Positions 44,755 through 53,921 of a stretch of 64,000 nt of DNA are shown piece after piece; the stretch's first letter is position 1, and every line of letters starts with the position of its first letter. The stretch is from an uncultured Ruminococcus sp. GTDB taxonomy: Bacteria; Bacillota; Clostridia; Oscillospirales; Ruminococcaceae. The position numbers and the translations under genes are program-made. The stretch spans positions 590,756 through 654,755 of the forward strand of contig CAKSMF010000001.1 in assembly GCA_934474025.1 (NCBI GenBank). The letters are read 5' to 3'. Below the pieces are notes generated by a model. That model was not told the origin of the DNA, ran no database searches, and saw only the letters and a list, made by a program, of their open reading frames with translations.

Positions 44755-46546
44755 AATTAAACTCCTTTTCATTTACTTTAATTACATTGTTTTTGTTGGT
44801 ATATGATGATATATCAAGACTCCATATGGAATCTCCATTGCTGTTTTTTGATTCGTTTTTAAATCCGAATGTTCCGAAAAGTTCAGATACCATGTTATTT
44901 TTAGGTGTTTTGTAGTAGTAACCTATTATTTTAGTAATTCCACGAGCATGGCATTGTTTTACAAGTTCATCAAGCATTGCAAATTCCATATCCCTTTTTA
45001 GAACACGGCAACTCATAAGCCATAATTCAATATGTAAGGTTTTATTTTCGCAACGTCCGATAACAACCGAAACTATACCGTTATCACCGAATTTATCAGC
45101 AAGTTGTCCGCACAGCCTTATATGGTCTGAACTTTTTGCAACTTCGTTCATTTCTGATTCTGAATAGCGTTTTGTTGTAACGTTAAACTGATTGCTTTTG
45201 TTGGTCAACTGCGTTATTCTTTGGATATATACCGGCAAAAAGTCTGTTATTTTAGCGTGCATATCAAGGCTTAAAAGATAGTCGGTATAGTTTGTAAAAC
45301 TTTTTTGCTGAGCGTTTCTTTTAGCATTAGCGGAATACATTTCACTGCGATTCAAGTCATCTTTGGAAATTGATGTTACTTCAAAGAATCCGCTTCTTGA
45401 AAGCCTGTACATAGTATCGCCGGCAGAAGTGAAATTAACTGTCGGGACGTTTGGAAGCTGTGCATTTACTATAGCACATTCTGCCGGATTATCATCAATG
45501 AAAACAAAGCTATCTGAAAGCAAGCCTATTTCATTGGCTGACTGTTCAATATTAAGGTCTTTGCTGTTCCAGTTGGCTTTTATCGAAACAAAGTCATCAG
45601 GTTTAAGGATTCCGCTCGGGTGATTCAATCCGGATAAAGCGTTTTCTTCGTCATTTTTGGAGCACACTGCAAGAAGTACGCCATAGTTTTTGTATCCTTT
45701 TATGAATGTCTGAAACTCACTGAAAGACTGTCCCACAGCAGTTTCAACGCCTATTTCTATGCCTTCCTGACCGTCGTCACCAATGACACCGTTCCATAAC
45801 GTATTGTCAAGGTCAAGGTCAATGACTTTATGATTTTTGCCGTATAACGATTTTATTATACAAGCTACACTATATGACAAATCTGGAATTGATTCCATGC
45901 GGACGGCGTATTTATACAGAAACCATGCATCAGAGTCATGCCATTTTGTTAAACCGATAACCGAGGAAAGATAATTTATATCATTTATATAAAAACCATT
46001 GTTATTTCGGGCATAATCGGAAAACATAACATTAAGGCGGTTTATGAAAGCACCTATACCAGAATATCCCCAGCCGTCATAGTTTCCGGAATGGCGGAAT
46101 AATGGGAGTTCAAAGTTATTCTGAATGATAGGACACGAAAATTTTTGTGAAAGGCTAATCCACATCTGTTTGAAATAGTCAAACTGATTGTCAAGTTTAT
46201 CCTGTATCTGTTCAGGAGTTTCAGCAGGACTTTCCGGAACAATTGTAAGATTGCGTGATGTTGTGTGAATATAGATTAAATCCGGCTTAAAGCTGTCGAG
46301 TTCCGGAGAACCGAATACAGCATCTTCATAGAATTTATTGTATTCTGACTGATAAAATTCCGGTTCTATTCCGAAGTTAAGCAGAAAAAGTTCCATGACT
46401 GAAACAATGTCATTAGTAGTTGAACCGCCTAAAACAGCTATTTTCTTTTTTATGCGTGTTGAATCGTCAGAAAGAAGTTGTTTTTTAATAGCACGTCTTT
46501 TACGGAGAATGTTTTTCGCATCAAACGGAAAAAGCAGTTCTTTCAT
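44747..46546 (-). CDS. FkbH-like HAD-IIIC protein with GNAT-like C-terminus
   Basis: 599 residues. An N-terminal SGNH-like region (AVLGGSTTNDI) precedes the HAD-IIIC core: DLDLDNTLWNGVIGDDG (near 238-254), VCSKNDEENAL, and FVFIDDNPAECA. The C-terminal part (about 430-580) resembles a GNAT fold (VSVVIGRCENKTLHIELWLMSCRVLKRDME). FkbH enzymes load a glyceryl unit from 1,3-bisphosphoglycerate onto a carrier protein. Paired with a carrier gene and an MBOAT, this suggests the operon acylates with a carrier-bound group. Confidence 0.88.
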   Translation of the reverse strand: MKELLFPFDAKNILRKRRAIKKQLLSDDSTRIKKKIAVLGGSTTNDIVSVMELFLLNFGIEPEFYQSEYNKFYEDAVFGSPELDSFKPDLIYIHTTSRNLTIVPESPAETPEQIQDKLDNQFDYFKQMWISLSQKFSCPIIQNNFELPLFRHSGNYDGWGYSGIGAFINRLNVMFSDYARNNNGFYINDINYLSSVIGLTKWHDSDAWFLYKYAVRMESIPDLSYSVACIIKSLYGKNHKVIDLDLDNTLWNGVIGDDGQEGIEIGVETAVGQSFSEFQTFIKGYKNYGVLLAVCSKNDEENALSGLNHPSGILKPDDFVSIKANWNSKDLNIEQSANEIGLLSDSFVFIDDNPAECAIVNAQLPNVPTVNFTSAGDTMYRLSRSGFFEVTSISKDDLNRSEMYSANAKRNAQQKSFTNYTDYLLSLDMHAKITDFLPVYIQRITQLTNKSNQFNVTTKRYSESEMNEVAKSSDHIRLCGQLADKFGDNGIVSVVIGRCENKTLHIELWLMSCRVLKRDMEFAMLDELVKQCHARGITKIIGYYYKTPKNNMVSELFGTFGFKNESKNSNGDSIWSLDISSYTNKNNVIKVNEKEFNYE

Positions 46547-46563
46547 ATTAAAAATCCCCCTTA

Positions 46564-47940
46564 TTATTTATTTAAATTTGCAGAAATATATTCACGATTA
46601 GGACCTACTGCCGAATAAGTACACATAGCAAAAAGTACATCAGTAGCTTCTACTTCTTCAATGAAGCTTTTAGCGTTAATATCGAAATATCTTACATCAC
46701 AGAGGTATATGTTTTCAAATGAACTTGTAAGGAATGGTAATAAAGCATTACCATAGCTATCCTTGAAAATAACAAGAGTTCTTCCGTTTTTGCATTGTGT
46801 TTTAACGTGACGGATATTGTCGTCCATTCCGAAAACAAGGTAATAACTCGAATTATCAAGGGTATCAGGATTAAGAAGAAGTTCAGTTTCAGTAGGATTT
46901 GTAAAACTGCTTGTATACTGAGTGACTTCAACATCTGTTTTAGGTTCGTAGTAGATGAAAGGTTCAGGATTTTCAAGGAGAGTTGAACTCTTTGTATATC
47001 CGTAGAGAGTGCCTACATATCCCGAAAGTACGTGTTTATTGTATTCGGAAATGTCTGCAAAATCAACGCCTGCGACCTTGGCAAATTCCTGTGATGCATA
47101 ATAAGCACCGAGCGGTTGCCAGTGGTGGTCTGTGCGTGAATAAAGAGCCTCTTGTTTATGTTTTAGTAAAGCTGTGTATGCATCAACATTTATTACATCT
47201 TTGAGATTCTCTTCAATTGAATCAAGGTCTTTTTTCTCACTTTCAACGAGGTCAAGATAATTTTCAGGCAGATAGTAAGAAACAGATGTAGGAAGTACCA
47301 TTGAATAAACATTGATATCTTTTCCAAGAGCTTCTTTGTAAGCGTTTACATCTTCGGCGTACTTTATTTCATTTCCCCATGCTCCGCCATACAACATTAT
47401 GCCACGCTTATTTACAACGAGAATATTATTTGCAAGTTCGCCGTTCGCTGCTGCAACGTTTGCATCAGGAAGAGTTTCAGCAGTAGTTGTAGTTGTAATA
47501 GTTCCTGTGCCTGTTGTTCCTGAAACTGTAGTTTGTTTGCTTTCTGTCGGATTTTCTTTAGGTTGTTCCTGAGAGTTGTCTTTAGCGGTATTATAGAGTT
47601 CAACTCCGTCTTCGTCGTCACCTGAACTGCCGTATTTAACGCCTTTAAGTGGCATTATGTACTTTGAAATAACTGTCTTGAAAAAGCTTCTGTTTGGAAC
47701 AGTGTCATCATAGTAATTGGCAATGCCTTCTGTGTATTCGCCTTTTAGATAACTTTCAACTGAAAATTTAGGAAATTCAGTAAGATTTCTGTTTTCCTCA
47801 TGGGAAACGGTATCACGTTTAAAAAATAGCAGATAAACGAATCCGGCTAACAAGACAAGTATAATTACAATTATATTGAACAGTGCAAAAGCATTGTTAA
47901 CGAAATTCTGATGTTTTTTGTTATTTTTTGATTCAGACAT
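46564..47940 (-). CDS. DHHW-motif protein (AlgJ/AlgX-like)
   Basis: 458 residues from ATG 47940, which follows AGGAGGGTGA. One membrane helix (about 16-38), a Thr/Pro-rich linker (130-155) and an extracellular SGNH-like domain with RTDHHWQPLGAYYASQEF and FKDSYGNALLPF. The DHHW family assists MBOAT proteins in O-acylating exopolysaccharides. It lies between the MBOAT and the FkbH-like gene in one operon. Confidence 0.88.
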   Translation of the reverse strand: MSESKNNKKHQNFVNNAFALFNIIVIILVLLAGFVYLLFFKRDTVSHEENRNLTEFPKFSVESYLKGEYTEGIANYYDDTVPNRSFFKTVISKYIMPLKGVKYGSSGDDEDGVELYNTAKDNSQEQPKENPTESKQTTVSGTTGTGTITTTTTAETLPDANVAAANGELANNILVVNKRGIMLYGGAWGNEIKYAEDVNAYKEALGKDINVYSMVLPTSVSYYLPENYLDLVESEKKDLDSIEENLKDVINVDAYTALLKHKQEALYSRTDHHWQPLGAYYASQEFAKVAGVDFADISEYNKHVLSGYVGTLYGYTKSSTLLENPEPFIYYEPKTDVEVTQYTSSFTNPTETELLLNPDTLDNSSYYLVFGMDDNIRHVKTQCKNGRTLVIFKDSYGNALLPFLTSSFENIYLCDVRYFDINAKSFIEEVEATDVLFAMCTYSAVGPNREYISANLNK

Positions 47941-47951
47941 ATTCACCCTCC

Positions 47952-49352
47952 TTAGAAACGGAAGTAAAGAAACGGATTTGTTGTAGCGTCAACCAACATA
48001 ACACTTGTAAGCAACAACAGAAATGCCGATACAGCAGTTGTTATAACGGAAGTGGTATGACGTGTGAAAGCTGTTTTGCTGGTCAACTTCTTTATACCGT
48101 CTATAATCGGGAAACAACATATTACAGAAACTAAAAGCAGGAAAATATTATTCATAAAAGTTATTTTATCCTGAAGAAGTATAAAACCATTATTGCCGAA
48201 ACCGAATATAGTTTTAAAGAATGTACCAAGTTGTCCGAGGTCTTCAAAGTAGAAAATTCCAAAGCCTATAATGATAACTATTTTGTTGTAAATCTGCCTT
48301 ATGACTATAGGAATTTTTTTCATACGTTTTTTGCCGATAATCATTTCAAGGAATACAAATATTCCGTAATAGAGACCCCATATTATAAAGTTCCAGTTAG
48401 CTCCGTGCCATATACCTGTACAAAGCCATACAAGGAACAATCCGCCGTATTTTCTGCGTTTGCCAAAGATTGGAACATAAAGAAGATAATCACGGAAGAA
48501 TGTACTAAGTGAAATATGCCACCTCTGCCAAAATTCTGTTATATCCTTGCATATAAACGGGTGACGGAAGTTTTCATCAAAATGGAATCCGAATATTCGT
48601 CCAAGACCTATTGCAATATCAGAATATCCCGAAAAATCAAAATATATCTGCATTGCATAGGATACAGCACCTAACCAACCTCCGATTACTGAACAATCGC
48701 CGATATTTTTAAGGAAGTTATCAGCTACTATACTTAATTGGTTTGATAAGAGAACTTTTTTTGAAAGTCCGAGAACCATTCGGTTAAGACCATATGAAAT
48801 GTCAGCAAGATAAACTTTGCGGTTTTCGATTTCTTTTTCAATTGTGCTATAGCGAACTATAGGACCAGCAATGAGTTGCGGAAATAATGTCAGATACAGC
48901 AGAAAATTATGAAATTTTTTCTGTACTTTAACAGTTTCCCAGTGACAGTCGATAACATATGAAACAGTCTGAAATGTATAAAAACTTATTCCGATAGGAA
49001 GTTTTATATCAGGTATGGGAATATCTGTTGAACAAACAGCATTGATATTTTCAACTATAAATCCACTGTATTTGAAAATTCCGAGCATTGCAAAATCGTA
49101 TATAATGGCAATAGCTGTCACAAGAGTATCAATTTTAGTGTCTTTGTGTTTACCGATAAGTATAGCGGATATGTAGTTCACAAACGCACTGAACAGCATT
49201 AGAAATACATAAACAGGTTCGCCCCATGCGTAGAATATTAGTGAAAATATTATTAACACAATATTTTTAGCCTTAGTACCTTTTGCGAGTGCATACGCAA
49301 ACAGACACAACGGCAGAAAAAAGTAAATAAAGAAAAGTTTTGAAAATACCAT
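47952..49352 (-). CDS. MBOAT-family O-acyltransferase (AlgI/DltB-like)
   Basis: 466 residues with about ten membrane helices. It carries the AlgI-type FDFSGYSDIAIGLGRIFGF and the active-site histidine in GIWHGANWNFIIWG. Such proteins move acyl groups across the membrane to a surface polymer. First gene of the operon; GCGGT-type ribosome site before the ATG and a good promoter at 49418-49446. The polymer acylated is not known. Confidence 0.93.
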   Translation of the reverse strand: MVFSKLFFIYFFLPLCLFAYALAKGTKAKNIVLIIFSLIFYAWGEPVYVFLMLFSAFVNYISAILIGKHKDTKIDTLVTAIAIIYDFAMLGIFKYSGFIVENINAVCSTDIPIPDIKLPIGISFYTFQTVSYVIDCHWETVKVQKKFHNFLLYLTLFPQLIAGPIVRYSTIEKEIENRKVYLADISYGLNRMVLGLSKKVLLSNQLSIVADNFLKNIGDCSVIGGWLGAVSYAMQIYFDFSGYSDIAIGLGRIFGFHFDENFRHPFICKDITEFWQRWHISLSTFFRDYLLYVPIFGKRRKYGGLFLVWLCTGIWHGANWNFIIWGLYYGIFVFLEMIIGKKRMKKIPIVIRQIYNKIVIIIGFGIFYFEDLGQLGTFFKTIFGFGNNGFILLQDKITFMNNIFLLLVSVICCFPIIDGIKKLTSKTAFTRHTTSVITTAVSAFLLLLTSVMLVDATTNPFLYFRF

Positions 49353-49417
49353 AGCAAACCGCCTTTTTGTTATTATATTTATCTGAATACAGAGACGAAA
49401 AAAATCTGTACTAAATA

Positions 49418-49446
49418 ATTATACAACATGATACAGCCAAATGCAA
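49418..49446 (-). promoter_or_regulatory. Promoter of the O-acylation operon
   Basis: Minus strand TTGCAT, 17 bases, TATAAT, 65 bases upstream of the MBOAT start. Confidence 0.7.
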
Positions 49447-49570
49447 TAGGAAAAAACAAGGATTTTAAAAAAAAATGCCAAATCGTCCCAAACTACAAAA
49501 AAATCAACAAAACCTGTCAATTTTTGGAGAAAAATAAATGAATATATTTCACAAAAAGTACACTAAAAGC

Positions 49571-49605
49571 AATGAGTCCAGCAAAATACTGAACTCATTT
49601 TCTGA
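49571..49605 (-). terminator. Terminator of the dockerin gene
   Basis: Stem ATGAGTCCAG / CTGAACTCAT with a single mismatch and a short T-rich end, directly after the stop at 49612 on the minus strand. Confidence 0.65.
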
Positions 49606-49611
49606 AAATAT

Positions 49612-50709
49612 TTATTTTTCGTAACTTGTTTCACTTATAAGAGTGCCGTCATATGATACTTGTTTTTTTCGGTTTACGCCGTTACCAAAGTACCAGTCAA
49701 TAATAATTGAATCATCATTGAATTGAATGGTGTAATTATCGGTAGAAAGTTCACCATCATTAACGAAAACACAGCTAACATCATCTATTGGAACATCTGT
49801 AAGGTAGGTGAATGAACCGTCAGAATTTTTAAGATATACGGTGGCATTACAATCCATTAAACTTTGCTCTTGAGTTATTAAAATTTCATGAGAACCGTCC
49901 TCAGAAGTATAATAACAACTTTCTTTCTGTTCTGACATAAAATGGTTTAAATTGATATATCCTGCCAAATCATATGAATTGCATTGTGATTTAGGAATTG
50001 TTGCCTGAGCGAGTATTTTTGTATTATTTTGTGGATATAATCCCTCATCGTTTTGGTAAGATGATTCTATTTCAAATACTATTACTGATTCATTTGTTTT
50101 AGGGTTATTTAATCGTGCAGAACCGAGTATTTCTGAAAAAATACCCTCACCGAATTGCTGTATAAAAGGTTCAATAATAAGATTGTTTTCTTCAAAGAAA
50201 GCTTCATTATAGCGGTCAAGGTATTTCTGAATTACGGAATCATCTGTAATTATACTTGTAAGATAATCTGATAATTCAGAATAGCTTGTTAAAATTTTGC
50301 TGTATCCATTTGTATCTTTTATACTTTCCATGTCGTCAATTAAGGAATCAACAATATCAATATAATAGTTTTGTGTAGAAACGTTTTCAGGATTGAGTAA
50401 ATTCTGTCTCATCTGCACGAGGTCGAAAACATCAAAATATCCGTCAAAATTAATATCAAGGTTATATTCTTGGAAATTTGTTTTATCATCACTTGAAAAG
50501 TCATAAGTTCCCATAAGGCATCTCTGAAGAATTACAGCATCAGCAATACTTAATTTATCATCACAGTTGATGTCCCCTAAGATTCGGGTATCAGACCAAC
50601 TTTCAACACCTTTTTCAATGAAAATGGGTTCTGAATCTGCTCCGGCGATTGTTGGAACTATTCCTGTAATTGTTGCCATAGCAAGCAATGCACTCAATAA
50701 TTTTTTCAT
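49612..50709 (-). CDS. Secreted protein with N-terminal dockerin and unknown domain
   Basis: 365 residues from ATG 50709; the earlier ATG lies before the GGAGG site. Signal peptide (1-24). A type I-like dockerin follows at once (about 42-108): two calcium-binding loops, GDINCDDKLSIADAVILQ and DINFDGYFDVFDLVQM, separated by a linker. The remaining 250 residues form a mixed alpha/beta domain that I do not recognise; it has no glycoside hydrolase motif. Dockerins usually sit at the C-terminus of cellulosomal enzymes. It should bind a cohesin on a scaffoldin. No cohesin gene is in the window. Confidence 0.85.
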   Translation of the reverse strand: MKKLLSALLAMATITGIVPTIAGADSEPIFIEKGVESWSDTRILGDINCDDKLSIADAVILQRCLMGTYDFSSDDKTNFQEYNLDINFDGYFDVFDLVQMRQNLLNPENVSTQNYYIDIVDSLIDDMESIKDTNGYSKILTSYSELSDYLTSIITDDSVIQKYLDRYNEAFFEENNLIIEPFIQQFGEGIFSEILGSARLNNPKTNESVIVFEIESSYQNDEGLYPQNNTKILAQATIPKSQCNSYDLAGYINLNHFMSEQKESCYYTSEDGSHEILITQEQSLMDCNATVYLKNSDGSFTYLTDVPIDDVSCVFVNDGELSTDNYTIQFNDDSIIIDWYFGNGVNRKKQVSYDGTLISETSYEK

Positions 50710-50740
50710 ATTTTCCTCCATAAAATGTATATTTTCCTTA

Positions 50741-50769
50741 ATTATACAATATTATATAAGTTTTTTCAA
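50741..50769 (-). promoter_or_regulatory. Promoter of the dockerin gene
   Basis: Minus strand TTGAAA, 17 bases, TATAAT, about 32 bases before the start. Confidence 0.7.
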
Positions 50770-50845
50770 TTGACATTTTAAACAAAATTGCATAAATAAT
50801 TTATATATTTATATAACTGAATTCATGTGAATGGGAATATCAGGG

Positions 50846-50874
50846 TTGATTTTTTATGGAAAATATATTATAAT
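50846..50874 (+). promoter_or_regulatory. Promoter of the sugar ABC transporter operon
   Basis: TTGATT, 17 bases, TATAAT, 38 bases before the lipoprotein start. It is divergent from the dockerin promoter. Confidence 0.75.
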
Positions 50875-50912
50875 AAAATATATCATTATATTTTCAGAGG
50901 GAGTCTTTAAGT

Positions 50913-52211
50913 ATGAAAAAAATATTGATACCTGTAGTTTGTACTTTTCTTCTCTCTGCCTGTGGGAATGAACCTGCTAAAAAAGTATCTCCCGATAACA
51001 ATCTTGATAAATGTACCCTGCGTTTTTCGTGGTGGGGAGGAGATGACCGTCATCAAGCAACACTCAAAGCAATAGAATTATGGAATACTCTTTATCCTGA
51101 CATTGAAATTAAAGCTGAATACGGCGGTTGGGACGGTTGGACAGAAAAAATTAATACTCAGATAAGCGGTGGTTCAGAACCCGATATCATGCAGATAAAT
51201 TATGACTGGCTTATTACTTTATCTGATGACGGAGAAGGCTTTTACGATTTGAACAGTCTTGATAGTTTTCTTGACCTCTCGGGATTTGATGACGAAATAT
51301 TGTCATTTGGTACTGTCAACGGTCACTTGAATGCAATAGCGGTATCTTTAAGCGGACGTGGTCTTTTCTATAATTCAAAAGTATTTCAACAAGTAGGGGC
51401 TTCTTATCCGAAAACTTGGGACGAGCTTATTTCTCTTGGAGAAGTCTTTCAACCTTATGGACGTTATCCTCTTGACCTTGATATTCAGTCAGGTGGAACA
51501 GCTTGGTATTTAGCCGTAGTATATGTTCAGCAGACAACGGGAAAAACTTTCATTGATATGGACGGAAACCTTAATTTCACTGTTGATGATATCGAAAAAG
51601 CTTTGAATTTTTATAAGCGTCTTGAAGACAATCATGTTATAAGAAACGTTCGTACTCGTACAGATGAGGATGGAAACACAGCTTTATATCAGTCACCGGA
51701 ATTTATAGGCGGTAATATTGCTGGTGTTCTCGAATGGGGAAGTGCTGTCGGTAAATATGAATCAGTTCTTGAAAAAGGCGTTTTAGAAGCCGGAGATTTT
51801 CTTACAGACAATGACGGAAATTCAAGCGGTTGGTTTATTAAACCCTCTCTCATGTATGCAGTTTCCGCAAATACTCAATATCCTGATGAAGCCGGAGCTT
51901 TTATTAATTTTCTGCTGAATAATCCCGATTGTGCCGAAATATTAGGGACTTCACGTGGTATTCCTGCATCGTCATACGCTCGGAACAAGCTTGAAGAAAG
52001 CGGAAAGCTTAATGGTCTTTCTTATCAGAATAATCAGATGCTTGAATCCATGGATACAGTTACAATAAGTCCATATATGGAACTTTCCAGAATGAAAGAA
52101 TTTTACAATACTGCTATTGAAAAGGTTTCCTACAATGAAGCAGATATAAGAAAAACTGCTATTGAACTGCATACAAATATCAAAAATTATCTTGAAAGCA
52201 TTAAAAAATAA
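50913..52211 (+). CDS. Sugar ABC transporter substrate-binding lipoprotein
   Basis: 432 residues. Signal peptide with lipobox LLSACG (Cys17). The mature part belongs to the family 1 extracellular binding proteins (TLRFSWWGGDDRHQATLKAIELW, EPDIMQINYDWL, SYPKTWDELISL, GGAWYL-type region). AGGGAG ribosome site. It feeds the two permeases that follow directly. With the GH105 enzyme in the same operon, unsaturated rhamnogalacturonan or similar oligosaccharides are the likely ligands. Confidence 0.93.
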   Translation: MKKILIPVVCTFLLSACGNEPAKKVSPDNNLDKCTLRFSWWGGDDRHQATLKAIELWNTLYPDIEIKAEYGGWDGWTEKINTQISGGSEPDIMQINYDWLITLSDDGEGFYDLNSLDSFLDLSGFDDEILSFGTVNGHLNAIAVSLSGRGLFYNSKVFQQVGASYPKTWDELISLGEVFQPYGRYPLDLDIQSGGTAWYLAVVYVQQTTGKTFIDMDGNLNFTVDDIEKALNFYKRLEDNHVIRNVRTRTDEDGNTALYQSPEFIGGNIAGVLEWGSAVGKYESVLEKGVLEAGDFLTDNDGNSSGWFIKPSLMYAVSANTQYPDEAGAFINFLLNNPDCAEILGTSRGIPASSYARNKLEESGKLNGLSYQNNQMLESMDTVTISPYMELSRMKEFYNTAIEKVSYNEADIRKTAIELHTNIKNYLESIKK

Positions 52212-52212
52212 T

Positions 52213-53100
52213 ATGAAAAAATATAATAATCCTGTCGGGGTAAATAAATTTACCGGACTGTTTCTTATAACTCCGTTTATAATCGGAAGTATTTTATTTA
52301 TAATTTATCCGTTTGTATGTTCTTTTGCTACTGGTCTTACAGAATATGACGGTATACATTCGCCGGAATTTATAGGATTTGACAATTACAAAAAAATGCT
52401 TACTGATGAAAGCTTTCTTAAAGCTGTTGGAGTTACTTTTAAATATACTGCTATTTTCGTACCTCTTAAAATTATTGTATCATTGTTGACAGCAGTTCTT
52501 TTAAGTATGAACATAAAAGGAATGGGAGTTTACAGAACAGTTTTTTATATACCGTCAATACTCGGTTCTAACCTTGCCGTTGCGATAATGTGGCAGTATC
52601 TTTTTACAAAAAACGGTCTTGCAAATCAGTTTCTTGAAATGCTTGGAATACCTTCTGTAAGTTGGTATGGTGATGAAAAGTATGCTATATTTATAATTAT
52701 ACTTCTTAGATTATGGGAGTTTGGTTCAACTATGATTATATTTATGACAGCTTTGAAAAACATTCCAAAAGAATATTATGAGGCATCACGGGTTGACGGT
52801 TGCGGAAGTATAAGAGCATTTTTCAGTATAACGCTTCCTCTTATAAAGAATACAATTTTTATAAATGTCATATTACAGACTATTTCGGCTTTACAGGAAT
52901 TTAACGCTCCTTATATGATTACTTCAGGCAATCCTATGAAAAGCACTTATACAATAGGTATGCTTATTTATGATGAAATGTTCAGTTATCATAATGCCGG
53001 TTATGCTAATGCTGTATCATGGATTCTTTTTGTTCTTACAGCGGTAATAATATTTATAATGTTCAGAATTGCCGAAAAAAACCGGAGTGAACAGCAATGA
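52213..53100 (+). CDS. Sugar ABC transporter permease (MalF/UgpA type)
   Basis: 295 residues, six membrane helices, with the EAA loop EYYEASRVDGCGSIRAFFSITLP that contacts the ATPase. It starts at ATG 52213, one base after the lipoprotein stop; the ribosome site lies in the end of that gene and is weak. It overlaps the next permease by four bases. The ATPase is not in this operon and is probably a shared MsmX-type subunit elsewhere. Confidence 0.92.
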   Translation: MKKYNNPVGVNKFTGLFLITPFIIGSILFIIYPFVCSFATGLTEYDGIHSPEFIGFDNYKKMLTDESFLKAVGVTFKYTAIFVPLKIIVSLLTAVLLSMNIKGMGVYRTVFYIPSILGSNLAVAIMWQYLFTKNGLANQFLEMLGIPSVSWYGDEKYAIFIIILLRLWEFGSTMIIFMTALKNIPKEYYEASRVDGCGSIRAFFSITLPLIKNTIFINVILQTISALQEFNAPYMITSGNPMKSTYTIGMLIYDEMFSYHNAGYANAVSWILFVLTAVIIFIMFRIAEKNRSEQQ

Positions 53101-53921
53101 AAAAAATATTTACTTATATTATACTGACTTTTATTGCATTTTTTATGGTGTATCCGTTGCTGTGGCTTGTCGGAGCGTCTTTCAAGTCCAATCAGGAAAT
53201 ACATAGTTCTGTATGGTTTGTTCCGAAAAACTTTGATTTCAGTGTTTATCTAAATGCGTGGAAAACTAATACAGGCTATTCAATGGGACACTACTTTTTC
53301 AATACATTTGCGGTAATCGTTCCTAAAACATTATTTGCAGTTGTATCATCAGTTCTTGTTGCATACGGATTTGCAAGATTTGATTTTCCGCTTAAAAAAT
53401 TTTTTTATTCACTTCTCATGCTGGGAATGTTTATGCCTTTAATTGTAACTGTTATGCCCATGTATATGTTATGGAATAAGCTTGGATTTCTTGATAGCTA
53501 TGTACCATTAACTGTTCCGTCGCTGTTTGCCTGTGAGGGAATGTTTGTATTTATACTGATACAGTTTTTCAAAGGTATACCGAAAGAACTTGATGAGGCT
53601 TCACGTCTTGATGGTTGCGGAACTTTACAAACCCTTGTTTATATTCTTGTTCCATGTATAAAACCGGCAATTATTTCTGTGATAGTATTCAATTTCTTAT
53701 GGACTATGAATGATTTTCTTAATCCGCTCATATTTATAAATTCAACTGAAAAATATACACTGTCTCTTGCTTTGAGAACGTCCGTAGACAGTACAGGGCA
53801 GGGCTATGAGGAATGCAAAATAATTGCCATGTCAGTTATAGGACTGATACCTTCTATAACTGTTTTTGCACTGGCACAGAAAAAATTTGTGGGAATAACT
53901 GCCGGAGGAATTTCACAATGA
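53097..53921 (+). CDS. Sugar ABC transporter permease (MalG/UgpE type)
   Basis: 274 residues, six membrane helices and the EAA loop ELDEASRLDGCGTLQTLVYILVP. It pairs with the preceding permease in a carbohydrate uptake system. Its ATG overlaps the upstream stop (ATGA) and its own stop overlaps the GH105 start in the same way. Confidence 0.92.
   Translation: MKKIFTYIILTFIAFFMVYPLLWLVGASFKSNQEIHSSVWFVPKNFDFSVYLNAWKTNTGYSMGHYFFNTFAVIVPKTLFAVVSSVLVAYGFARFDFPLKKFFYSLLMLGMFMPLIVTVMPMYMLWNKLGFLDSYVPLTVPSLFACEGMFVFILIQFFKGIPKELDEASRLDGCGTLQTLVYILVPCIKPAIISVIVFNFLWTMNDFLNPLIFINSTEKYTLSLALRTSVDSTGQGYEECKIIAMSVIGLIPSITVFALAQKKFVGITAGGISQ

Noticed and set aside
49538..49624. 28-codon plus-strand frame with a GGAG site
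   Set aside because: It runs through the terminator of the dockerin gene and into antisense of it; probably chance.
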